64,000 bases of DNA, from assembly GCF_016808335.1 (NCBI RefSeq), contig NC_053143.1:1769398-1833397 (forward strand), in the 5' to 3' direction. Each line of letters opens with the position of its first letter. Within the stretch, counting starts at the first letter, position 1. Both the position numbers and the translations under genes were made by a program. This document shows, piece after piece, positions 23,601 through 32,829 of the stretch. The notes under the pieces are model-generated. The model searched no databases. It saw only the letters and a list, made by a program, of their open reading frames with translations, and was not told the DNA's origin. The DNA comes from Panicum virgatum. Lineage: Eukaryota; Streptophyta; Magnoliopsida; Poales; Poaceae.

Positions 23601-26600
23601 AGCACAAGGCATGTAATTGAAATGGAGCATTGGTGGGATAAAGAAAGCCTCAAGACCTGTTCGCTGAGAGCTTCTTTTAATTGATTGATCAGGGATATCC
23701 TGGCCACATCTACACTTTCAAGTTGTTCGATGCACTGCTTTAGGGTCATTTCTTGTTCTTGAAGGTCAGAAATCAATGTTGATGCTGGCTGATTACCTTA
23801 TGAAAAAAAATACAGGACAAAAAAAAACAGAGCACATAAGAGTGCTGTCAAACTTTATTCAACAGTAAATATTCACAACACTAAATATGAGCAAGAAATG
23901 TCCTTACCATTGGTGCTAGCATCGTTTATATCTTTATTTATCCTCTCCAAAACACCAACAGTACTCTTACATTTGTTTAAAGCTGTGTCTTCATCAAAAT
24001 GTTGATCAAGGACCGATTGGTATGCAGTCACAATCTTTTCAGGCATCCCACCAACAGTAAGTTTCTACAGCAAAAGCCAACAAATAAGAAGGTGCTCTAA
24101 TATACAACCCAATAAGTTAGATTTACGCAGGAGAGTAAGCATTACTTTTACTGTTGTACCAGAATCCTTCCGTGAAACTTTGGAATTTGAAGGGGGATTA
24201 GAGCTAGGATTTGAACTATTCCCGTTGTTATCCAATATATGAGGGTTGTCACCAAGAATGCCATCTTTCAGACTTTCGATACGGGCCCCAAAAACCTTGC
24301 GTTCATCCCAAATTCCTATCTGTAATTCCGAAAAAAATAGCAAGATATACTTAGTTTTTTTTTACTTGTAATAAACGATAAGTGAATGAATAAATTTACC
24401 ATCAGTAATTCCATAATCAATATAGTCATGCTATGAATAGGAACTTTCCTTACAGAGTGTTGATGAAGGTCCAAGCAAACTATGACTCACAAACACTATG
24501 CAAATACTTTATACATATAATACCAGTGGAAGAGTCTGAATCGATGTTTCTGGCAGCTGACTAGCAACATATCAAGCAAGACACTCATTTGAGGAATAAT
24601 GTACTCATTAAACCCAACACTCCTAGAAATAGAGGAATTAGGCTAGAAACTAAGAAGGGTATCTGCTTTTCCTGAACACGCAGGAAAGCAGCGTATCAAA
24701 AGGTTAATTGTTTTACTAATTGATGCATCTGTAGTATTAAGCTCACATTTTCTCTACACATGATTATATAAATCAAAATACAATGCACCATGCCCTGATG
24801 CACATGACTATGATCACATCATCAAAATACATCAGAGCAAACGAAAGTGCTATCTAGAATCCAGTTAAGCGTACCATGGGAGTAATAAGGCTAGTTGAAT
24901 AATATAGAGCAGCAATAGCATATGGCTCAAATAATTTCCCATGACAAACTAAACCAATGATGGTCAATCCAATGGTACTGGCACATTTACATCCTCCTGA
25001 ATTCTTGGATAATGTTCTTGGACAACTCTAGAATAAAAGGAGCTGGTGGAACGCGAAAAGTTAATTACGTAGCAGTGAAATATGATGAAACTTACTAATC
25101 TTGCCACTACTTTCTTTCCATCTTCTCCCCCGTTTTCATAGAAATGTTTCAGTGATCTAGGTAGAACCCTCCAGAACTCATTCACAAAGTCTCCTCCCTT
25201 GCGTTTGCTGTTTTGCAGGATATCATTCGATAGATACAGGAATGATACTTTCTTATCCTTCGTTGCACTATTAAACTGCTTTTCCCATGTGTCTACAACC
25301 CTTTTGGCCCTCTTGCGGTGAAAAATGCACCATTGTGAAAGTGCTGCACAAGAATTAAGGAATACAAAAAAAGAACTACTAATGCAATCTCTAAATGCAA
25401 ACTTACACAGGAAAAAGGGCAATTCTAGTAAAAAAGGACAAAACAAGAACATACACAGTATATCTCACAGTTCCTCGCTTAGATATGGAGTGGCATATAC
25501 AACATATGGCATGCAATTCCTCACAAATAAGCAGCACAATAATATTGAAATCATAGGATTCTCTTTTCCTACGGTCAATAAAGAAGGGCATGCAGAATGC
25601 TAATACTGCAGACTGTACCTTTACTTCAAACTCCAAACATATGCCTTACAGAATTTGTTTAATCAATAGGGGGTCACGGGTGTAGGAAGTATCTTCATCT
25701 CACTGGTTAGTTGGCTCAAAATGAAGATATACAGGCATAATATAAAAAGGTGAAGTAGTTTTCACAATACATTTTCAGTGCAATAATATGCGGCCACAAT
25801 TTATTTTGGACATGGCATAGTTAACATAAGGTTATCAGATCAGAATACCATAAAGTTCAATCAACGAACCAAGAGTAAAAACGGCTTACTAGTTACTATC
25901 ATAGTACATAAATAAAAGCAACCAGAGCAAGCTAATTTGGCAGTTAGAACTTAGAACCACCTCACCAATATTTAGCTCCTTAGTCCTCAGTGAAGGATAT
26001 GTCATATAATTGTTTTCCTCACTTAATTGGCAAACTGAACAAGATGGCAGAAAGACATAGTGATTATTAATATATGCAATGTAGAGTCCTAGGAGTTCCT
26101 GTTATCATTTCCATTTCACAAAGGGAACAGCCTCAAAAGATTATGAAAATCATATTTATAGAGATGGTAACCAAGCATTGCCATTAACAACAATAATAAC
26201 AAAGCCTTTTAGTCACCAGAAGTTGGTGTAGGCTAGAGCTGAAAACAAACAGAAGCCAGCAATAAAGGGGACAAAGAAGTAAAAGAGAAAAGGGTATTAG
26301 TGACAGTAAGATGATGGTAATAGTGCTATTAGCAAGATGATGGTAGCCTAGATCACCTTTTGAGCTAATGGAAGTGAGGCCCTGTTTGGTTCCAGGGACT
26401 TATTTTAAGTCCCTGGAACTTTTTAGTATTTAGAAGTATTAAATAAATGTTAATTATAAAACTAACTGCAGAACCCTGGGGCTAAACTGCGAGACGAATC
26501 TAATGAGGTATATTAATCTATGATTAGCGAATGGTTATTGTAGCATCACTGTAGCAAATTATGAATTAATTAGGCTCATTAGATTCGTCTCGCGAATTAG

Positions 26601-27324
26601 CACTCAGCTGTCAAAAAACATTTATAAACAGATTTTATTTAATACTATAAAATAGTAAGATTCTTTTTGATGTGATAGGGACTTATGAAAAAAGTCTGGG
26701 AGCCAAACAGGGCCTGAAACACATGGAGTCCTGATTTCTACGCCTTTAAGTCCAAGGGTAAAAACACTTAAAAAATCAAGCTCATTAGATATCCAAAACT
26801 TTTACCATGATGTATTTACATTAACAATACTATTTTTCTCAAATAAACTGCCTGAGAAAGACACTAAAATCAAGAAAAATGTCTGACAGTGCGGTAACCA
26901 TAAAATCACATTGTCATATAGATTCGATAAATTCATACGCAAAGAGGATTTTTAACTTCTATTCATGTGCACCAGAAAACTAACAAGAAGACAATAAGCA
27001 CTGCACGGAATGGAACAGGCCACTTAGTATGCCCAATGAAATCTCCTGAGCAGTTCTACTCATAGACATTGCAATTTGCATGTTAGGCCTACTTAACCAA
27101 AAGAATATGAAACGGACAGCAACACCTAGGCTTCGGGATTTGCGAGCGTGCAAGAAAGTAACCACAGAAAAAAGGATACTCTGAATACTCGCCGCTGAGC
27201 TGTTGAGCTTGTTGAGCTTCTCGACCAGCCTCTGCTCGCTGAAGGAGCCGCCTACCCCGAAGCCCGCTGCGCCGCCGCCGGCGTCCCCCGTTTCCGCGTC
27301 TGCATCCGCCTTCGCGCCCGCCAT
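17696..27324 (-). CDS. CID-domain protein, RPRD1/Rtt103-like, 589 aa
   Basis: Seven coding exons on the minus strand: 27180-27324, 25096-25343, 24146-24319, 23908-24064, 23657-23796, 23530-23565 and 17696-18565. Junctions are all GT/AG and phases agree (589 residues). Residues ~25-150 form a CTD-interacting domain of the ENTH/VHS fold (FSEQRLVEKLNKLNSS, TLSQWCIFHRKRAKRVVDTWE, KVSFLYLSNDILQNSKRKG, IWDERKVFG). A coiled-coil region follows (exons 5-6, LEQ..SVDVARISLINQL), as in RPRD proteins. The C-terminal 290 residues are a Pro/Gln/Gly-rich low-complexity tail. CID proteins bind phosphorylated RNA polymerase II CTD repeats and act in transcription termination and 3'-end processing in the nucleus. 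Intron 6 (18566-23529) is swollen by transposons. Met 27324 (MAGAKADAD) is taken as the start since upstream sequence looks like leader. Confidence 0.9.
19448..20408. mobile_element. hAT-type non-autonomous transposon, 961 bp
   Basis: Perfect 23-bp terminal inverted repeats starting TATGGATGCAAGCGGGGCGG, similar in style to Ac/Ds ends. Flanked by a perfect 8-bp duplication CCGGCAAG (19440-19447 and 20409-20416), diagnostic of hAT insertion. The target is inside the 3' LTR of the element above. The interior is GC-rich with many CCCGC/GCGGG subterminal motifs and no transposase. Confidence 0.93.
20456..20640. mobile_element. MITE-like element, 185 bp
   Basis: Ends are inverted copies of GTTCTAAAAAA. 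The interior repeats TGATTAAAC and CGCT(A/T) motifs. Inserted within the intronic LTR element. The target duplication was not resolved. Confidence 0.5.
21225..21474 (-). repeat. 5' LTR (250 bp) of the intronic element
   Basis: Matches 19339-19447 and 20417-20446 (GGCTGCTGGGCTGAGATCG, GCGATTGCTAGGGTTTTGGG). Contains TATATAAGGAG on the minus strand (near 21400), a likely TATA box. Confidence 0.88.
21893..22503 (-). mobile_element. 5'-truncated LINE of the RTE type
   Basis: Encodes, on the minus strand, the reverse-transcriptase C-terminal extension typical of plant RTE-like LINEs (GKFYRTAIRPAMLYDAECWP, LSVAEMQMLRWFCGHTRRDR, RLRWFGHVQRRP). It ends in a (TTG)n tail (CAACAACAAC... at 21895-21922). 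Flanked by a perfect 19-bp target duplication AATACTACCCACTCTATTA (21874-21892 and 22504-22522). Confidence 0.93.
26185..26280 (-). mobile_element. 3'-end fragment of a second RTE-type LINE
   Basis: AACAACAATAATAACAAAGCCTTTT...AGTTGGTGTAGGCTAGAGCTGAAA parallels the tail and terminal sequence of the LINE at 21893 (ACATAGCCTTTT...AGTTGGGGTAGGCTAGAGATGAAA). Lies in intron 1 of the CID gene. Confidence 0.7.
26378..26714. mobile_element. MITE with GGCCCTGTTTGG terminal repeats, 337 bp
   Basis: Ends are exact inverted copies of GGCCCTGTTTGG, with similarity extending further (GG(T/C)TCC). Flanked by the trinucleotide TGA on both sides (26375-26377 and 26715-26717). The interior motif GACGAATCTAATGAG and its inverse (CTCATTAGATTCGTC) indicates a long hairpin. 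Located in intron 1 of the CID gene. Confidence 0.85.
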
Positions 27325-28135
27325 CACGAAGGCTCCAACTAATTCAGCTCCCTCGCGGTAACCCCAAAAACCTAGACAAATGTGTAGTCTTCGCAAGATC
27401 GAACCAATCTTGCGCGTAAAAATTCATAAAAAATCCCAGAAAATCAGAAATTTTGGGATTATGGTGAGAGATTGAAACTCGGAGTTGTAGGGGGTAGAGA
27501 TGCATACCTCGGTAGCGAGTCCCTGAGCTTGAGCGTGCCGCCGCGGATGAGAAGGGGAAGGGGAAGGGGAAGGGGAGCGGGGAGGAGGGGGGAAGCCGAG
27601 AGGGTTTGGTTTTGCTGCGGTGGCTTTCCACCCTTTTCTTTCCCCCTTGCCCTTTGGGCGTGCGTGTGTGTTTCTGGGGTTTTCATTTTCTTTATTTTTT
27701 TGTGCGAAAATATTGATGCCGGTTATTTTGTGCGAAAACCTAGGATAGATGGTGTAAAGAAAACTGATATATTGACAAAGCAAAGGGATGGTAATGAAAG
27801 AAAATACGTATATCATGACACACGATAGTGAGATTATTATTGTGTCGGTATCTTATTAAAATTCGAAGAAAAACTTATAGAAAAATATATGTGTGTTAAG
27901 ATTAGAATAATATTGTCTGATTGCATCCTAGCTTAGTGTTAGCTTAATGCCATGTAAACGTTATATGAAGAAAATACTATTAGTGAAGAAATGTATATGC
28001 TATGAGTTCAGAGAAAAAAAAAACAGTATATTCTACCACTATTGCCATCGGTTCTATGAAGTTAAAGATGGATGGATCATTAAGGAACAATACTTAAGTT
28101 GCGAGTTTAGAAATAAATCACCACACTGTATGTTA

Positions 28136-28431
28136 GAGTAACTCCAGAAGACCCTCAACCTCTTATCTCAAATTTAGAGGCTTAAGTTAAAAGGATACAC
28201 TCCAGCAGACCCTCAATTTTGGGAGGTCTTCAAATTCCCTCCTCCACCATCCTCCATTCCTAATGGGCACCATCCTCCATTCCTAGTGGGGTCTCTAGAG
28301 AGCCCTCTATTGTAAGTTAAAATTGAGAGCTATTGTTGGAGTTGGAGCAAATTTGAATGCTCCTAAAAAATAGAGGCAACCCTCATTAGCATTTGGAGAG
28401 TCTGATTTAGGGACTATTGCTGGAGTTACTC
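28136..28431. mobile_element. Tourist-like MITE, 296 bp
   Basis: Terminal inverted repeats GAGTAACTCCAG. TTA target duplication at 28133-28135 and 28432-28434, as for PIF/Harbinger elements. Confidence 0.87.
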
Positions 28432-28434
28432 TTA

Positions 28435-28970
28435 TTTGGCCCGTTCACTTCAGATTTGTCTGTAGCTGTGTTGTGTAAAGTCCAAACATTCACATGTTGT
28501 GTAATGAAAGCTCAAAATATTTTATATTTTTAAAAATAATTTCTTTTCTATAAGTTATAATTTTTTTTCTTGTTGAGGCAACGTGTGGCCCATGCGTGAG
28601 ATATTTTATTGATTATTTTTGTTGGATTGACTACAATTAGATCAAATTTAAGACCCGAATCAAATTTTATTAAAGTATTCTTTTATAATTCTTTTGAATG
28701 AAATGACTTATTATATTGACTACTTTGTTCTAATTAAGTAAATGCTCGCTCAAAATCGTAAATTAGTGAGTTACGCAACATATATTTATTTTTTAAGGGC
28801 TACTAGGCAACATATATTGGTTGGTCAATGGTTCAGCTATTTGACCGGACCTCAGCTGAAAACGTAACTTGATGTGCTAGGTAGGCTACATACACATACA
28901 CATTGTTAGATGAATGATTTCAGCCACTTGAGGTAAACTTGTCAGCTGAATTAAAGATACAACTTGATGC
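28435..28970. other. Intergenic, between the Tourist MITE and the DUF309 gene
   Basis: AT-rich, nothing recognised apart from the probable 3' UTR of the DUF309 gene near 28976. Confidence 0.4.
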
Positions 28971-28975
28971 GCTAG

Positions 28976-30025
28976 CTATGTATATTGGTAGTCACGTTGA
29001 AGATCTGTCAGATTTTGCTCCGTGGCATGTAATGTTGGAAGTTTCACTCTGGGAGGAGCCGCTTGTGCAGTGCGATCGTCAGATACGGAGAAGACGATTA
29101 CGCTTGATGAAGCGCCAACGTCTGTATCGTCAGCAGGTTCCAAGCGGTAGAGTTGCTGGCCGGCGGCGAAGTTGCCGAGCAGCTGGTACGAGCTCGGCGA
29201 GCCATCCATGGTTAAGCAAAGGTAATCGGTGCCTGAATCGTCAATGGTGATTGATCAGCAGCATTTCGAGCTAACGAGAGAAGGAATTAAGTGAGGAACG
29301 ATTACGTGGTAATAAAGTCTGCACGTACAGGCGGCGAGCTCCTTTTGGGTGCGGTAGAGGAACTGCAGCACGTCGGCGGCCTCCTCCCGGAACCGGGAAA
29401 AGGGGTCGTCGTCGTGGAGGTTGAGTTTGCGGAGCTTGCAGAGACCCTCGCCGAGCTCCATCATCGCGCCGCGGTGGTTCTGAACGCGGGTTGTTGGCGT
29501 GAAATGCAGAATAATTCATCGACCGATTGCAGCTGGCATGCGTATGCAGTCCCCGAATCCAACAATTATATTCGTCCGGACCTGGTTGAAGAGGTGGTGG
29601 AAGCCGACGGCGCACTGGAGGAGGCCGTGGAGGAGCGTCCTTGCGGGGTCCTCGGCGCCGTACCAGAGCTCCTCCACCACGTCGTGGCACGCGTGGTACT
29701 CGCCGCGGTTGAACAGCGCCACCGCCGCGTCGAACCCAGCAGCAGTTGCCGACGACGATGGGTCCTCCTCCTCCTCCTCGTCGTCGTCGTCGGGAGGCGG
29801 GCGCTCGCCCCGCGCCGTGAGGAGCCGGCGGCGGCAGCGGAGGTCGGCGTTGCGCGCCCCGCAGCAGCCTCTGCCGCGGTGCAGGTGGTATATGCTTGAA
29901 GAAGGAGAGGGTCGCGGTGGTGGTCGCAGACGGGGCGAGAAGAGCGTCGTCGCGGTCGCGGCCACCATCATGGTGGTGGTGGTGGGCGCGAGGCCGGCGT
30001 AGATGCGCGCCGCAGAGCCGGCCAT
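28976..30025 (-). CDS. Plastid-targeted DUF309 protein, 283 aa
   Basis: Three coding exons on the minus strand: 29582-30025, 29329-29479 and 28976-29232, phases 0 and 1, 283 residues. Residues 1-~70 are rich in Ala, Ser, Thr, Arg and Pro with few acids, consistent with a chloroplast transit peptide. A DDDDEEEEE acidic run follows. The DUF309 domain follows (FNRGEYHACHDVVEELWYGAED, RTLLHGLLQCAVGFHHLFNQ, NHRGAMMELGEGLCKLRKL), with the family's His/Glu signature HACHDVxEELW. The C-terminal ~85 residues (DYLCLTMDGSPSSYQLLGNF) are outside the domain. Biochemical function of the family is not established to my knowledge. Divergent from NSE1. Confidence 0.88.
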
Positions 30026-30444
30026 GGAGATGGAATGCAAGGATCGCTGGGTGGGGGTGGGAGTGGGAGTCGTCGTGTCGTGTGTGGCCACCACCAGCAG
30101 CACGCTGGCTGCCAAAATATCTAGCACAAACTTCCGGCCCAAGAGCAAGCAGACCTCACCAGGAAGCCCAGCCCATTCATTGCAGCTGCAGTTGCCAGCC
30201 CAACCCACCCACCCACCCACCCAGCAGCATCTATTTCCTTTCCCGGGTTCCTTCCCCGTCTCCCCGCGCTTGCTTCCCGCGAAATCCCCATCGGCATCCA
30301 TCCCCCCAAACCATCGATTTCCCTCCGTCCTCTACTCTCATCTTCCCAATCCCCCTCGGGCGGAGGAATTCCTTCCCGATTCGCGCCGGATCTAATCCGA
30401 CCGGGGACCCCGAAACCTAGCAGCACCCGGTCACCGACCTCGCG
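30026..30444. promoter_or_regulatory. Shared divergent promoter region of DUF309 and NSE1 genes
   Basis: Only 419 bp separate the two start codons. GC-rich, with a CCACC-rich stretch (about 30205-30222) and no obvious TATA box in either direction, as in many bidirectional housekeeping promoters. Confidence 0.6.
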
Positions 30445-32818
30445 ATGGCGCCGCTGTCGTGGCGGCACCACACCCTGCTGCAGGCGCTGCTCACCCGCGG
30501 GCCCCTCTCCGAGCGCGACTTCCACGCCGTCTTCGCCGCCGTCTCCGGCAAGAACCCCGGTAAGCCACCTGCTCAGCTCCTCTCCTCCCTTTATGCGTCG
30601 TATATAAAGTGCTCGACGAAATGCTCCTGCGCCATGCCCGCTTGGGCCGCCGCGCCGGCTCCACCTGCACGGGAGGGCTGGAGGTTCGAGCACCCTGAGT
30701 GGGGTCAAAAGGGTAGCCTGGGGTGGGGGTGGGGTAAAAGAGTCGTGGACATGGGATGGGGGGCCGGCCTTTGTTACTGCTCAACAGGGGGGATGCAGAG
30801 GCAAGCAGCAGCTTACAGTGCAAGCCACTCCGCCGCCCCCTTCTCCTTCCAGAGTACGCAACGCAACGGCCAACCCATCCTTCACTGCATATATCTGCTA
30901 GTGCTGGGCTATCTTCCAAGCGAGAGGGAGCAGCCGGAGCATGGCGCCCTTGCCTTGGCGCCAGCGCCATCACACCCTGCTGCAGGCTCTCCTCTCCCGC
31001 GGCCCCCTTGCCGAGCCCGACTTCCACGCAGTCTTCGCTGCTGTCTCTGACAGGGACCCTGGTACCCCTTCCTATACCTGTCTCAAAGTCATTTTCAGTT
31101 CAAATGATGATGCCTGGCTCGCTACTTGACTGAATCATATATAATCTATGGGTTGCAAGCTTCTAATTCATTTTGCCAACTGTCTAGTCACTAGTCTCCA
31201 ATCACTTATTTCATAACCTGGCTTGCAGCAACTCATCAACAACTGTTCAATGATACACTTCTCAAGATCAACAAGGAACTCGCATTTCTGCAGTTTGAGT
31301 TGCGAGCATGCATAAACCAGTATGATGGAATGGTGTACTACGGAGTGGCTAATAGCATTGCTGACGAAGAATCAAAGCTTGGGACAAAGTATTCTGTGCC
31401 CCAGATTGCATTCTACAAGGGACTGGTATGTGTTAGCTTGCTTTGTATAGCTCAATCTGACATTACATAGTCTGATGATTTTCACATGTACTGATGTAAC
31501 TAATGATTCCTGCGGCAGTTAGAAGCAATTGTTCAGGAAGCTGGAAATGATGGGAGCATAACCAGTATTGACGCTCTCAATGTCCGGCTGGACAACCAGG
31601 TTTGTTGTACAGTATTCTAGGAACATGATTTGTTGGTTGTCATGTATTTATCTACCATGCATTTGTCTTATGTCAACATGTACTAAATGACCATTTGCTT
31701 GTTGTAGCTCTTAATAGCTACAAATTTACAAGCAGTTAAGCATATAATAGTTTCATATACTATATTTCTGTTACCATGTCATCAATGATAGAAGTAGCAC
31801 CTTTCAGTCTTTTCTGTGGCTTGGCATGGCACGGCAGCACTATTATATATACTGATTGTTAGACCTTAATCTTGATTGCAATATGGTGTGATGACTGATG
31901 AGTTGTTGACTGTTCTATCCCAGGTCATAATTGTAGGCGGTTCACAGGACAGCCAATCTCTTCTTCCTACTTCCATAAAGAACTTCTCACTTAGCCAGAA
32001 AGAGAAAACCCTGGATGAGCTGATACGGGATCGTTGGTTGTCATACACCTCCACAGGCAAGATTGGTCTGGGCACCAGATCATTTCTTGATCTCCGAAGC
32101 TGGTTCTGTGGTAATGACATCCCATCATGTGTGGTCTGTAACGAAGCTTGTATAAAGGTACTCATTCGTGATGGTTTTATGATTTTCAGTTGCCTCGGTC
32201 TTGTTTTAAGTTTACCATCTAACCTGCAAAAGCTTGTATAAAGGTACTCATTCGTGATGATTTTATGATTTTCAGTTGCCTCGGTCTTGTTATAAGTTTA
32301 CCATCTAACCTGCAAAAGTTGTGATTATTTTTCTATTGCTTATGGTTTGCAACAGGCATCAAGTTGTCCCAATGAGGAATGCAATGTAAGAATTCACGAG
32401 TACTGTCTGAGGAAGAAATTTTCACAGCGAAAGGTAGTCACCTTACTGTAGTTGACACTGTTAACCTTATTGATGTTAAAGCTGCAGCTTGCTAATTTAT
32501 CTGCATATGCAGGCTTCAAGAGCTTGTCCCGGTTGCAGTACTGAATGGCCCCGCCAGGATGGTGAAGCCAATTGCGATGATGATGTGAATGAGCCTGGTG
32601 AGGATGAAGCCCCTTCAGCTAACCATTCATCAAGGAAGAGGCGCAAGCAAGTCAAAGCCGAGCTGGTGGAAGAAAATAACAACGCAGGCCCATCAACAGC
32701 AGTGCCTAGGAGTAGGACCCTTCGACGTGCTAAAGCTGAAGCGGTTGAGGCTGCTCAAGAGGCGTCTTCTGCAGGAGCTTCGCAGGCAACCAGGACTTCG
32801 AAAAGAAGGAAGAAGTGA
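30445..32818 (+). CDS. NSE1: NSE1, SMC5/6 complex RING-like subunit, 336-338 aa
   Basis: Exons: first exon either 30445-30559 (1a) or 30941-31061 (1b), then 31229-31425, 31519-31599, 31924-32157, 32356-32433 and 32513-32818. Junctions are GT/AG with consistent phase, giving 338 residues with 1b and 336 with 1a. The N-terminal winged-helix region (HTLLQALLxRGPL, FHAVFAAVS, LLKINKELAFLQFELRA) is followed by a C4HC3 RING-like zinc finger in exons 4-6 (CVVCNEACIK, CPNEECNVRIHEYCLRKKF, CPGCSTEW). The tail is basic with bipartite nuclear-localisation patterns (SRKRRKQ, KRRKK). NSE1 pairs with NSE3/NSE4 and acts as an E3-type subunit in DNA repair and chromosome maintenance. The duplicated first exon is unusual. 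Confidence 0.9.
30941..31061 (+). other. Alternative/duplicate first exon 1b of NSE1
   Basis: Encodes MAPLPWRQRHHTLLQALLSRG..., a near copy of exon 1a (30445-30559). Both have an ATG and a GT donor in the same phase, so either can splice to the exon at 31229. 1b is two codons longer. About 496 bp separate the copies. Confidence 0.85.
32144..32315 (+). repeat. Two tandem copies of an 86-bp unit spanning a splice donor
   Basis: Units start AAGCTTGTATAAAGGTACTC at 32144 and 32230 and differ at only about two positions. The unit includes the last 14 bases of NSE1 exon 4 and its GT donor, so a second intact-looking donor sits 86 bp downstream. Confidence 0.9.
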
Positions 32819-32829
32819 TGCTGCTGTCT

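Noticed and set aside
24964..25087. Extension of the CID exon 2 frame with VVQEHYPRIQEDVNVPVPLD
   Set aside because: The donor at 25094-25095 and the exon at 24146-24319 give the conserved CID continuation (IWDERKVFG), so this stretch is intron.
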